Shown piece by piece: positions 48,851 through 61,949 of a stretch of DNA of 64,000 bases. The DNA is from Meloidogyne chitwoodi (taxonomy: Eukaryota; Nematoda; Chromadorea; Rhabditida; Meloidogynidae). The notes under the pieces are model-generated. The model did not search any database. It was not told where the DNA came from and saw only the letters and a list, made by a program, of their open reading frames with translations. The stretch's first letter is position 1; the number at the start of each line of letters is the position of its first letter. The position numbers and the translations under genes were made by a program. The DNA lies in contig JACZZP010000002.1 in the NCBI GenBank assembly GCA_015183035.1, forward strand, positions 806,001 to 870,000, written 5' to 3'.

Positions 48851-51800
48851 TGCCTTTTTGTTTGGTTGGTCTTTGCCTGTATATTATCACAAGCCTTTTT
48901 TATTATTCTTAATTTTTGGAATATTTAATAATAAAATAAATTTACAAATAATTAATTCAACTACTACATCTTCAGTTATTGTAGGATTAATTGGAATTGA
49001 AACTTTAAAAAGTGAAAAACTTTTAACAATGGCTAATCAACAATTACATTTACTTAATTTAACTAAACAAGATATTTTTCAAATTAGGTTAATTTTTAAA
49101 ATAAAAAAAAAGAGAAAAATAATTAATAATAAAATAAATTAATTATTTTTATAATTTAATTAAATATTTTAATTTAAAGTGTTAAAACATATGATGCAGG
49201 AGGTTCTTGTCCAATAGGTGTTAAAAGTATTAGTGGATCATTTGAAGCATTACAAATGATTTATAATTCAAATATAAGTACTTTATTTGGACCAATTTGT
49301 TCTGATGGTATAAAATAAAATAAATAATTTATTTATTTTATTTTTAAAAAAAGATATTAATTTAATTGAAAGAATAGCTACAACTAAAAATTTACTTTTA
49401 TTTGATTTTTGGCAAAATAATAATAATAAAAATAATACTTTTAATAATAAAATGTCAAACAGTGTTATTCAAGTAAATTATAAATAAATAATATTTTTTA
49501 ATTAAATTTAAAAAGATTTCAACAATGTCAGTAACTAATTTGGGTGTTAATTTAATGTCAATATTATCTTTATTTAATTGGAAAAGTATTGCATTAATTA
49601 CTTGTCCAAGTTGTGGAGAAAAAGCTGAACCTGGAGAAAATTTAGAATTAATGCTTAAAAATCTAAAGGTGTTTAAAATATTTATTTATAATTAATTTTT
49701 AATTTTATTTTCTGATTTATTAGAGAAGAATAAATTACTTTTTTTTTTATTTTAAATTTAATTTCTTTAAATAAAATTAAATTTATAAAATTAAAAGATT
49801 GAAATTCTTTTACATATTAAATTATCTCCAAATAAAGATGGAAGCAATTCAAGTAATATTTTTACTTCTCAATTGAAAGATCTTAAACAAAAAGCTAGAG
49901 GTATTATTATTATTAAAATAAATAATTTATTTTAATTTATTTCAATTAAATAATTAAATTAATTATTTTATTTAAGTAATTATTGCTGTATTAGGAGATA
50001 AATTAAATGATTATATTGATTATTTAACTGCTATGAAAATATTGGGAATGTCTTTTGTAAGAATTTAATTAAATTAATTAAATTAATTAAATTAATTAAA
50101 TTAATTAAATTAATTAAATTAATTAAATTAATTAAATTAATTAAATTAATTAAATTAATTAAATTAATTAAATTAATTAATTAGAATGAATATTCTTCAA
50201 TTCTTTGTATTACTCGTTATTGGCCTACAGAAATGGAATTACCTTGGATGCAAAAATCAAATGATAATTATCAATTAAATAACCAAATGCTTGATTTATT
50301 TCAAAATAATTTAGTGGTAAATAAATAAAAATAAATAATTATATTTTCCTTTAAAAGATTGTTAATGATTATTATTCAAATGATAAAATAAATAATTTTA
50401 TTAAACAAATGGATCTTAGTACAGATTCTAATTTAGAACAAAGAAATAAATTACTTCAATCAATTCAGGTATTTTTTAATAAAATTATTTTTTTTTTAAT
50501 TTTAAATAAATAGCTTTATGAATGTTTTTGGACTTATGCTTTAGCCTTGTGGAATGCTTATATTAGCACAACAGATTTATTTATTTATAAAAATGGAACA
50601 TTATTAGCTGATGCTGTTGGTCAGAGTTTAGAAGGTTTTTTAATTTAAATAAATTAATTTAATTATTAAGGTCCATTTGGTCAAATAATATTAAGTGGTT
50701 ATCAAAAGAGAATAGCTCCTTATAAACTTTTTTTAATATTAGAATTTAATAATCAAACGGTAATTATTTTATTTTTAAATAATTTATATATATTATTTAT
50801 CAAGAAAATTAATTTTCTTTTATTTTATTAAAAATTATATTTTTAAGCAAAATTATATGAACGAAATTGCAAATATTTCATTAACAACAGATTGTTCTAA
50901 ATCTCAATTAATTTCTGATGGAGACTGTATTGGATTGGTAAATTAATTAAAATATTTAATTTTATTTTAATTAAAAAGATTGCTAATTTATTTTCTGGTA
51001 ACCAACAAATAATTGCTAAATTTCCTCAAGATATTCCCAATTGTGGATTTAATGGAGAACTTTGTGATAATAGAAGGTAATAATATTTAAATAAATAATA
51101 TATTTATTTTTTAGTACAATAATAATTATTTCAAGTATAATAATTGCTATTAGCCTTGGAATTGTTATATTTTTATGTTTTAGAAAAGTGTAAGTTTAAT
51201 TAATTTTAATTAATTAATTTTAATTTAATTAAATTAAAAGTAAAAAAGGTGAAACAACTCAAATGCCTTATTATGTTTCTGAAAATTTAATTTCATTTGT
51301 TGATTTTAAAAATAATTATGGAGGATCTTCAGTTTATTTTTTAATAATTTATTAAAAATAATTTAATTAATATATAGAGTATGTCACTTCATAGTTTAAA
51401 TCATTATAATAATGGACAAAGAAATAATAATAATAATAATAATAATCAAACAAATCAACAGGTAATTTACTTAAATTAATTTAATATGACCGGATATATT
51501 AAACCTTTTTATTTATTTTTTTAATTTAAATTGAAATTCTGCTTTTAGTTTTTAATTTCTGTTTAAGTAAAATAATCTGATTTTTGTTAAAACATTCTAG
51601 GACTGTTCCGTTAGAATTATATTTGAAGTTTTAATTGTTTAATTAAATAAATAAATTATTATTTATTAATAAATTTATTTAATTAAAAAATAATAATTTA
51701 ATTATTTTATAGAATATTCAAATAATTGGAGGTATTAGAGGAGGAGAGCCACCAGTACAAAGTAAACATATTGGGACTCTTGAACAAAGTTTTGTAATTA

Positions 51801-54800
51801 TTGAATGTTATAATTTAAAAGAAAAGATTTCTTTTGATAAAAAGGATATGCAAATACTTTTTCAAGTAATTTAATAATTAATTTAAAAATAATTTAAATT
51901 AAAATTAAAAAAGATGAAACAAATAGTTCATGATAATATTAACCCTTTTTTGGGTGTTTGTGTTGATAGACCATATGAATTAATGATTATTTGGAGATAT
52001 TGTTTTAGAGGAACATTAGAAGATTTACTCTTTCCTATTAATAAAGTAATTTAATTATAAAAAAAGATTTTTAATTTTTATTAAGAGTCAAAATATATTT
52101 TTAATTTTAAAAATAAAAAATAAAATTAAATATTTAATTAATTTTATTAAATTTATTTATTTTTTTAAATGAAATAAAAGACTCAGAATTGCTAATTAAA
52201 CAAAACTTAAGTCATAAACTTAATTTTAAACGTAAATCTCTTTTATCTAAAAAATTAGGGAATTATCTAAAAATTAATTTTATTAAATAATTAATTTATA
52301 AAAAATAATTAATTTAATTTAATTTTAAAGGAAATAATAACAACACAAGCAGAAGGGATAGGGGCAAGTGTTGCTTCTTTAACAAGTGAAGAAGGTATAA
52401 CAATTAAAAATAGAAGAAGTAATTCAATTGATATTAATTTTAAAAGTGCTTTTGTTAGAGATATTATTAAAGTTTAATTATTTAATTTTACTTAATTAAT
52501 TTATTTTATTTAAATTAAAGGGTCTAGATTTTATTCACAGTTCTTCAATAGGTTATCATGGTTCATTAACTTCATCTCGTTGTTTAATTGATAGTCATTG
52601 GGTTTTAAAATTATCTGGTATTTTTTAATTATTTTTAAATAAATAAAGTTATTTATTTTTATTTATTTTTTAGGTTTTGGTACTTCCCAAATGCTTTATA
52701 AATGGAGATTTAATAATATATTAAATAATGGAAGTAGACAATTTATTCAACCATTAATTCCAAATAATGGTTATTTTAATTAATTTAATTATTATAAATA
52801 ATAATATTTAATTTTAAAGAATTATATTATTATGCGCCTGAATTTCGAATAGCTGTTAGATCAGCTATTTTAAGAAATAAAGTAGAAGAATTGGTAAAAT
52901 AATTATTTATTTTTTTAATTTTATTATATTTTTTAGGAATTTTCAAATTTAGATGGTCAATTATATGATATGTTTGTTTTTTTAAATATTTTATTTATTT
53001 TTAAAATATTTAATTAGGTATGCATTTGGTGCTATTTTATATGAAATTCTTTATAGAAAAAGAATTGTTGATACAGACCATTTAAATGAAGGTTTTTCAA
53101 TTTTATTTTAAATTAATTTTATTTAATTAAAAAAAAAGAAAATAATAATGGCCTAGAAATATTTGAAGATGATGTTTGTATTTTTAGTTCTGCTGCAGAA
53201 GAACATTTACCTATTTTTTCTGAATTTCCTGTATTTTTTTAAATAATTATTTTTTATTATTCTTAAAATAAATAAATTAGAATGAAGATTGTTCTAATTC
53301 TACAATTGATGGAATTGTTATTAATGAAAGGGTACACCCTGATTTAGTTGCTTTAATGAAAAAATGTTTTGGTAAACCTGAACATAGGTTTTTTAAATAT
53401 TAAAATTTATTTTTATTTTATTTTTTCAGGCCAGATGCTAATATGGTTAGGAAAATAACTGATGCTACACTAAAAATGTAAAAATAATTTTAAAAAATAT
53501 TTTTAATTTAAATATTTTTTTTAGGCCTGGAAGTTTAGTTGATAATTTTTTAAAAGTATTTATTTATTTATTTTTAATTAATTAAATAATTTAAATAAAA
53601 TTAAAAAAAATAGAATATGGAACAATATACAAATAATCTTGAAAATTTAATTAAAGAACAAACAGGGAAATTAGAAGAAGAACAACAAATGGTTGAACAA
53701 ATACTTTTAGAATTATTACCAAAGTATTTTTTTAATTTAAATTAAATTAAATTAATAATTTAAAAAAGGTCAGTAGTAGATGAACTTCGTCTTGGTCTTC
53801 GTGTAGAACCACAATTTTATGGTTCTGTTACTGTTATGTATTCTGATATTGTTGGATTTACTTCTTTGTGTAGTGAAAGTGCTCCTATGGAAGTTGTTGA
53901 TTTGGTTATTTTTAATTAATTAAATTAATATTTATTAGGAGTTAAAGGTACTTCTAAAAATTTAAAAAAAATTATCATTTATTTATTTTCCCCAAATTCC
54001 CTTTAATTTTGAATAATAATAATATTATCTAGTCGGGCAATATCTTTCTAAAAAATATTTATTATTTTTCCCAGGTCCCAATTATATTATTTATTAATTC
54101 CCTTTTTATTGCCCTTAACTGAGCGGCTTGGCCTTTGCTTTTTGACCTATTTTTATTTTTTGAATTAAATTATTTAGAAGAGAGTTGATTGTAAACAATG
54201 TCGGCTAAACTCTTTCTTTTATTATATAATTATTTTAAAAAATAAATATTTATTTATTTTTTGTAATTTTAGCTTAATGGAATGTTCCGTGCTTTTGATG
54301 AGGTAATTAATTAATTAATATTTTATTTTCCCATTATTATTATTATTTTTTGTTCAGGCAATAAGTAGACATTCAGCATTTAAAGTAGAGACTATTGGTA
54401 AAATATTTAAAAAATAATTAAATATTTATTTATTTATTTAGGTGATGCTTATATGGTTGCCTCAGGTGTTCCCCAACAAATTGACAATCATATTAGGGAA
54501 ATTGCTTCTGTTGCTTTAATGCAAAGAGAAGTAAATAATTAATTATTATTTAATTTAAATATATAATATAGTTTCTTTGTCATTATGAAATACCTCATCG
54601 ACCTTCTCAATATCTTCACTGTCGTTGGGGATTTAATTCTGGAAGTGTTTTTACTGGTTAATTAATTATTTTTTTTTAAATTATTATTTTTTTTTGAGTG
54701 AAAGGAAAAATTCAAATATAATTTCTTTAAATTAAATCAATTATTATTTTTTAATTTTAGGAGTTGTTGGAATAACAGCACCTCGTTATTGTGTATTTGG

Positions 54801-55169
54801 AACAACTGGTTAATTTTAAATTAATTAAATTAAATTATTTTTATTAAAGTAACATTAGCTGCAAAAATGGAGAATTCTGGTCAGCCAGATAAAATTCAAT
54901 TAACTTTAAAAAGTTATCAATTACTTTCTGATCAATTTCCAGAATTTAAATGTTTACCAAGGGGTGGAGTTAGAATTGAAGTTATATTTAATTTTTAAAA
55001 ATAAAATTAATTTTAATTAAATTTAAAGGGTGTTGGTACTCTTTTAACTTATTGGTTAGAAGGAATTGAAGAATTAATTGAAACAAATAGAACAGATAAT
55101 AGTAATGGATTACAAAAAGTATTATTAAATTATGAAGGGACACCTCCTCCAACACCTCCTAATATTTAA
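48851..55169 (+). CDS. Receptor-type guanylate cyclase with unusual catalytic site
   Basis: Single-pass membrane receptor that makes cGMP, typically in nematode sensory neurons. The first visible exon begins after TTTCTAG (48850) with no ATG in frame, so the true start is probably in an unseen upstream exon. Order: hydrophobic leader; ANF-type ligand domain ([33 protein letters not shown]); membrane span [20 protein letters not shown] (51113-51190); kinase-homology domain with [14 protein letters not shown] and LKLSGFG, lacking the catalytic HRD; coiled coil ending [13 protein letters not shown]; cyclase domain (53765-55030). The metal Asps are present in [10 protein letters not shown] and VETIGDAYMV, and the guanine-specifying Glu and Cys (RYCVFG) are there. 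Where active cyclases have GDTVNTASRM this reads GTTVTLAAKM, losing the catalytic Asn and Arg. It ends TPPPTPPNI at 55169. Confidence 0.93.
50061..50183. repeat. 9-base satellite in a cyclase intron
   Basis: About thirteen perfect copies of TTAATTAAA in tandem fill most of one intron of the receptor cyclase gene. Each unit contains the palindrome TTAATTAA. Confidence 0.95.
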
Positions 55170-56011
55170 ATATATTTTTATTTTGTAATAATAAATAGAT
55201 TAGAAATATATTTTTATTTTTTAAATAACAATTTTTATCCATTTTTCTCTTTTTTTTTTTATTTTTATTTTTATATAATGTATTAAATATATATATTATT
55301 GTTTTATTTTTTATTTTCTTTTAATCTAAATAAATAAATAAATAAATAAAAAAAAGAAAAAGTATTTATTTATTTATTAGTCAGAGGAAAAGTATGGCAA
55401 TTTGCTTTATTTATTTTTTAATTAATTAGATTGATGTGTGATTAGATATTTGGGGAAAAGCAAAATAAATAGGTAATTGTGTTAAAAAATAATGTGACTA
55501 ATTTGTGTAAATTAATTGAAAAATATTTTTTTTATTTTTTAAAAAGAATTTACTTTTTATATAAATTTAATTCTTTTTTATTAAATTTGATGTTCTTAAA
55601 TATATAAATAAATAGGTATTTTTTAATAAATTAATTAAATAATTTTAATTAAAATAATCTTTTAAAAATAATTAAAAATAAAGTTATCTAATCTTTTTTT
55701 CTTTTTTTTAAATAATTATCTTTTTTATTTTACAATGTTTTTCTTTTTAAATATTTATTTTTATTTCTCATAGCTAAAATAAATAAATAAAAACTCCACC
55801 CTCTCATTACACTTTCTCTTACAATAAATAAATAAATAAATCTGATAAGTAAAATATTATTTCCCCTTTATAAATAAATGTTTATATTTTATTTTGTATT
55901 TATTTATTTGAAAAAATAAATAAATATAATATTTTATTTTTTAATATTTTCTAAAGTTCTTCTAATTTTTTAATATTTATTTTATTTTAGTTTATTAATT
56001 ATTAAATAAAA
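55170..56011. other. Intergenic region
   Basis: Cyclase 3' flank and FABP upstream region. Several runs of AAATA/AAAT repeats; no gene seen. Confidence 0.5.
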
Positions 56012-56766
56012 ATGTTTTTCAAAAATTATATTATTTCAATTATTTCAATTATTTTAATTAATAATGTTTTAACAAAATCTTATGAAGATGATGTTTTACC
56101 TGATAAATTTATTGGTTCTTGGTCAGTTGATCATAGCGAAAATTTTGATGAATATTTGGAAGTAAATATTTAAAAAAAATAATAATTAAAAAATAAATAA
56201 TTATTATTTTAAGGCAAAAGGTTATGGCTGGTTTATGCGTCAAATGGTTAAATTGGGTAAAAATTATTTTTTAAAAAGTTTTTTCATTTATAGCATATTT
56301 TAGCTGGAATAACCAAAACATTTTATAAAAATATTGATGGAAGTTATGGATGTAAAATTGAAGTAAAATAAATAAATATATTTTTAATTAAAATTAATAT
56401 ATTTAGACAACTAAAAAGAATGTTGAATGGCCTAAATTTAATTTGGGCGAAGAATTTACTGCTGAATATTTGGATGATACTCAACATAAAGTTATTTTTA
56501 AAATTAAAATAATTAATTTTTAAAATTAAAGATTTTATTTAAATATGAGTTAACAAGAGATGCTTTAATAGAAACTCATAAAAAGATTGATTCTCCAAAT
56601 GATCCATCAGATATTTATGAATATATTATTGATGGAGATGGTTGGCTTGTTATGGTAAATAAATGAATATTTTAATTAAATAAATAATAATTTTAATTAA
56701 ATTATTAATTTTAAGAATATGGAATATAATGGAGTTAAAACTAAACGTTTTTACAAGAAGAATTGA
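56012..56766 (+). CDS. Secreted fatty-acid-binding protein (nematode LBP type)
   Basis: About 168 residues in six short exons. The ATG at 56012 starts a signal peptide (FFKNYIISIISIILINNVL). The FABP body follows: LPDKFIGSWSVDHSENFDEY, AKGYGWFMRQMVKLAG, KIETTKKNVEWPKFNLGEEF, YLDDTQHKILFKYEL, YEYIIDGDGWLVM, and the end NGVKTKRFYKKN with stop at 56764-56766. The wording SENFDEYLxAKGYGWFxR is that of the secreted nematode FABPs (LBP-1 to LBP-3 type), beta-barrel carriers of fatty acids in extracellular fluid. The Arg/Tyr fatty-acid clamp near the C-terminus (KRFYK) is kept. The length exceeds cytosolic FABPs because of the signal peptide and short inserts. Confidence 0.93.
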
Positions 56767-57962
56767 GAAGAAATATTTTATTAAATAATTGATTTTGATT
56801 TATTTAATTAATTTAATATAATTAATTCTTTTTTAAAATTTAATTTAATTAATTGTTTGATTAAAATAAATAAATACTTTTTTAATAAAATATTTAATTT
56901 GGCTACAATTGTACAGTGTGAACTATGATATGTTTTTTATTTAAAAATAAAATTAAAAAATTATTTAAAAATATTTTCTTTTTCATATATTTTTTATTAC
57001 TGCGCGTATTTTCCTCTAGTGTTGTTGTTATTCTTATTTTTGTATAATCGATGATTGTATTTTTCAACAAAATTACATAAAAAATAAAGAAAATATTTTC
57101 TTTTTAAAAATAATTTTTAATTAAATTTTTTAAAATAATTTTTGAGTAATAAAATCAACAATTTTTATATCTTTTTATAAATCTTTTCTTAATAAAAATT
57201 AGAATATTTAGGTAATATTTGTCAAACATTTTTACCGATGTGTTAAAAAGTGTTTTTATTTCCCTCTATTTTACTATCAAATCTAAGGCAATTTATTTTC
57301 CATTTATTATTATTATATAATTAATCTTTTTTTTAGAACAAAATTTAAATATTTTGTTAATTTTATTCCTCCAAAATAATTAATAAATATAAAAAAAGAT
57401 TGCTGACTTTTGCCCGAAATAATTAAAAAAATAATTAAAAAGAACAATTTAATTTATTTTTTTAAATATATTTATATTCAAAATATTGTTATAAATTTAA
57501 AAAAAATATATTTTCAAAAATGTTTAATTTTTTATTAAAATTATTATTTAAAATAATTAAAAATAATTTATTTAAATAAAAATAAAATAATTTTAATACA
57601 CAAATATATCCACTTTAATTTTATTTTCCATTAAAATCACATTTTTAAATGTTAATTGTTGTTTTTCATTTTATTTTCTACATTAATCAAAAATATATTT
57701 ATTTTTAAATTATTTTCATTGCTACTGTTTACACACTTTAAATAAAAGAAAATCAATATAAAAATTCAATTTTAAATTTAATTTAATTTTTTTAATAATT
57801 TTTTTGTTCTCTTTAAATTATATTTTTTAAATAATTGGAATTAAATTATTTAAATTTTATTTTTAATAATAAATATTTTAATTAAAAATATTTATTTATT
57901 TTAATATTCTTAAAAAAATTATTTAGATTTTTTTAAAATTTTATTAAAAAAAAAGAAAAGAA
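56767..57962. other. Intergenic region
   Basis: FABP 3' flank and innexin upstream region; AT-rich with no supported gene. Confidence 0.5.
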
Positions 57963-60602
57963 ATGATGATTGAAACATTAATTTCTATGTCACGTTATTT
58001 AACTGCACATAAAGATGGTTATTTTTAATTTAAATTTAAATATTTATTTATTTAATTAATTTAAATATTTATTTTTTATTTTTATTATTTAAATTTAAAT
58101 ATATTTAAATAATTAATTAATTTATTAAAAAAGATGATTTTGCTGATAGAATGAATTATTTATATACTCCAAATATGTTATTAGCATTTTCTGTTTTAAT
58201 TTCTTTTAAACAATTTGGTGGAAGGTTTAAAAATTAAATAAAAATATTAATTTAATTTTTTAAAGTCCATTAGAATGTATGTTTCCTAATAAATTCCCAG
58301 GAAGTTGGGAACAGGTTATTTTATTTATTTTTAAATTAATTAAATTATTTATTTTAAAATTTAAAATTTAAATTAATATTTTAAAAATTTTCAAATATTT
58401 TTTTTTTGTTAAAATTAATTTTTTAATTTTATATAATTATATTTTATTTTTTTTTAGTATGCAGAGAATTTTTGTTGGTCAGAAGATACTTATTATTTAC
58501 CTCCAGAAATACATGTTGCACAAATTAAAGAATCAGAAAGGTTAAATATTCTTTTTAAATTAAATATTTAATTAATTAATTAATTAATTTTAAATTAATT
58601 AATTAATTTTTAAAGATATTCTGAAGATAAAAAACTTTCTTATTATCAATGGGTGCCTTTCTTTTTACTTTTACAGGCTGCTTGTTTTAGAATTCCTAGG
58701 TAATTAAATTAATAAATAATTTTTAAAAATATTTTATTAAATTTAAAAGTTTTATTCTTTTTTAAATTATTTTTAAAATAAATATTATTAAATAATAATT
58801 ATTTTTTATTTTAGTCTTTTATGGAAGGCTGCAAGTCTAAGTTCTGGTTAATTTTTTTTAAAATTTAAATTTAATTTATTTTTTTAATTTTTAAAGGTGT
58901 TCGTGTTCATGATATTGTAGTTAAAGCATTAGATTCACAAAATATGGATGTATTAAAAAAATAATTATTTAAATAAATAAATATTATTAATTAATTAAAG
59001 GATGAATGTCGTCATAAAACAATTATTTTATTAGCTAATCATTTGGCCAGAGCTTTACGTTTTCAAAATAAAATATTAAATAGACATTTATTTATACATA
59101 AAACTATGTAAATTAATTAATAATATTTTAATTAATTTAATTTTAAATTTTAAAGGCGTTTTCTAAATATAACATATTCTACATGTTTAATTTCTTTTAT
59201 TTATCTTTTTACAAAGTTTTTATATCTTTTTAATGTTTTTGCTCAACTTTATTTAATGAATAAGTTTATTTTTTTTTTAAATATTCGTAAAATATTTAAT
59301 TTTTTAAAAATTATAAAAAAATGAATTAATTTTTAAAAAATAATAATTTAATTTAATTTTTTAAAAGATTTTTAGAGACAGATAAATATCAATGGTATGG
59401 AATTAGTGTAATTCAAAATTTAATGCTTGGAATTCCATGGCAGGCTTCTGGTTATTTTCCACGTGTTTCACTTTGCGATTTTACTGTTTTTAATTCTTTA
59501 AATTTTATTTAATATTTGGGGACTTTTTTATCTATATTTTTTGAACAATTATTTTTTTTAATAAAAAATCTAAAAAAATTCTGACCTTTTTTTAATTTTA
59601 AAAATTATTAATTTTTCTTTTTAAAGATTCGTCAAATGGCAAATATTCAAAAATATTCAGTTCAATGTGTTCTTGTAATAAATATTTTTAATGAAAAAAG
59701 TATTATTTTTAAATAAATTAATTTAATTTTTAAAAAAAGTATTTATTCTTCTTTGGTTTTGGTATTTAATTTTATTAATTTCTACTTCAATTTCTTTTAT
59801 TTATTGGTAAAAAATAAAATAAATATAAATAATTTAAAATTAAATTATTTAAAAGGTCAACAATAATGTTATTTCCACAATTTGGTAATTGGTATATTTC
59901 TCAAGCTTTGGAACTCTGTCAAATTGAACCAACAGAAAAACAATTGGATTTATATAAAATTAAAAGTAATTTAAAAAAATTAAAATAATATTGGATAATT
60001 AATAAAGATTTTTGAAATAAAAAATTAAAAGGGGAGGTCGTCCCTAAAATAGCAAAATAAATAATAATATTATTTTTTAATTTTTAAGAAGAACGTAAAA
60101 ATGTTAAATGTTTTGTTAATGAATTTCTTAAAAATGATGGAGTTTTTGTTATTCGAATGGTTAAATAATTAATTATTTAAATTTAAATTAAATATATTAG
60201 ATTGGTATGCATACAGGAATACTTTTTACTTGTGAATTAACTTCTGAACTGTATTAATTAATTAATTAATTTTAATATAATTTAATTAATTAATTATTTT
60301 AAAGTTATCGAATTCATTTAGAATTATTATTAAAAAATAATAATTCTGAAAAACAACATTTTATTAGTGAAGATACAACATTAAAATTAGAAGATGGAAT
60401 ACCTTTAAAAATTAATAATAAAAATAAAAAAAGAAGAGCAGATTCAGCACCTTTAGTAAAAGAAGAAGAAAAAGAATTAAAAACATCACTTTTACCAATA
60501 AATAATAAAATAAATGAGAAAAGTTCTTCATCATCAAATTCTTCTTCATCTTCTAAAGAAAATCAAATTGAATCAGATAATAATGATAATAAAATAAAAT
60601 AA
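57963..60602 (+). CDS. Innexin (gap-junction / hemichannel subunit)
   Basis: Four-span invertebrate gap-junction protein. The ATG at 57963 gives MMIETLISMSRYLTAHKDG. Seen in order: DRMNYLYTPNMLLAFSVLI (first span region); extracellular loop 1 with ECMFPNKFPGSWEQYAENFC; the innexin signature YYQWVPFFLLLQAACFRIPS; a cytoplasmic loop with HLARALRF; third span region FLNITYSTCLISFIYLFTKF; extracellular loop 2 with YFPRVSLCDFTVRQ and YSVQCVLVINIFNEK; last span FWYLILLISTSISFIYW. The cytoplasmic tail has KKRRADSAPLVKEEEKELK and a Ser run, stop at 60600-60602. Two cysteines per loop, as the family requires. The next gene starts 310 bases downstream on the same strand. Confidence 0.94.
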
Positions 60603-60911
60603 TAATTGAATTAATTATTTAATAAATTTTTTATTTATCTAAAATTATTTACTTCAATAATTTAATAAAAATATTATTTTTTAATTATTTGTCAAAAATA
60701 AATTTGTTTTTTTTATAATTTTTTAACATTTTCTTAAAAAAATAAAATTAATTGTTTTATTAAAAAAAGCTTTAAAATAAATATAATCACCTGATACCAA
60801 ATAAAACAACTGTTTTTCAATTTTTAAATAAATATAATATCTGGATATTTTTTAAATTTTTCTTTTTCATTTTTTAATTTTCCAACTTTTTAAAAAATAA
60901 TTAATAAAAAA
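60603..60911. other. Short gap between innexin and small peptide gene
   Basis: 309 AT-rich bases on the same strand. Spacing would allow an operon, but no spliced-leader acceptor can be proved from sequence. Confidence 0.45.
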
Positions 60912-61522
60912 ATGTTTTTTCTAAAATATTTTCCAATTTTGATTTTTATATTATTTTCAGTTTTGTCATTTAAGGTATTATATTAATTAATTAAAATTTA
61001 GTACTTTATTTTATTAAATATAAATTTTAGGATAATTCTAAAGTAATTGAGGCTCATCCAATGCATCTCTCACAGCCAGGATTACAGGTAAAATAATTAA
61101 AAATAATTTAATTTTAAAAAATAATTTTAATCAAAAAAAAAGAATTGATTAAATTAATTAAATTTTGTGGGTTATATAAGTATTTAGTAATAATAATACA
61201 AATTAATTTAATAAAATTTAAAAAAATATTATTTTTATTTACAAGATGTTATTAATTACTGGTCAACAACATGACAACCATAAAGACTCTTCAACTCATC
61301 GAATTGTTAAACGATCGAGTTGCTCAGTTAATTTTAATTAATTATAAAACTTTAATTTCTTTTAAGGGTGAAACATGTTATACTAATTGCCTTAATGTAA
61401 ATATTTATATTTTAATTAAATTATTATTTTTAATATTATATTTAAAGCAAGAAAAAGATAAAAATGCAGCCAAATCTGACTGTGCATCTATTTGCGAGTG
61501 TACCTTACCAAAAAATAATTAA
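60912..61522 (+). CDS. Small secreted six-cysteine prepropeptide
   Basis: Five exons, all joined in phase 0, give about 101 residues. The ATG at 60912 opens a signal peptide (MFFLKYFPILIFILFSVLSF). A Cys-free propart follows (DNSKVIEAHPMHLSQPGLQ, then a His-rich stretch) ending at RIVKR, a dibasic cleavage site. The predicted mature peptide of 38 residues starts SSCSGETCYTNC and ends ASICECTLPKNN. Its cysteines are spaced C-x4-C-x3-C-x13-C-x3-C-x-C. C-x3-C followed by C-x-C is the mark of the CS-alpha-beta fold (defensin-like antimicrobial peptides and related toxins), though the third and fourth gaps are not typical. It could instead be a Cys-rich neuropeptide or a parasitism effector. I do not recognise a named family. 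Confidence 0.75.
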
Positions 61523-61949
61523 AAAATACTTTAAAAAATTAAAAATATATTCAATTTAATATTTTATAAATATTTAAAAATTTATTGTATATGTATTGAA
61601 TTGATGGAGGTAGGGGACGGCCTAAAAAAGGAGAGTAATTTTTAGAGTAACGAAAATAATTAATCATAATATAGAAATTTTTAAATAACAATTTGTTCAT
61701 AAATTATTAAAATCATATTTTTCTAAAAAAATATGGCTTAAAATTTAAGCACAATCAGAAAATAAATAAAAAAAAGGTCAAAATAAAATTTTTTATTCTT
61801 TTTAAAATTGTTTTCAATTGAAATAAAGTGGTCTTTTCAAGAAAAACAATATTAATAAATAAAAATCAATGACAAATAATAATTGCTTAAAGAAAGGATT
61901 GAAAAGAATAAAAAAAAATTTAAATATACAATTTTATATGCAAAAATGA
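61523..61949. other. Convergent intergenic gap
   Basis: 3' flanks of the small peptide gene and of the Rap GEF gene. Nothing recognised. Confidence 0.5.

Noticed and set aside
50061..50183. CRISPR-like array
   Set aside because: Units are 9 bases with no spacers; it is a simple satellite in a eukaryotic intron.
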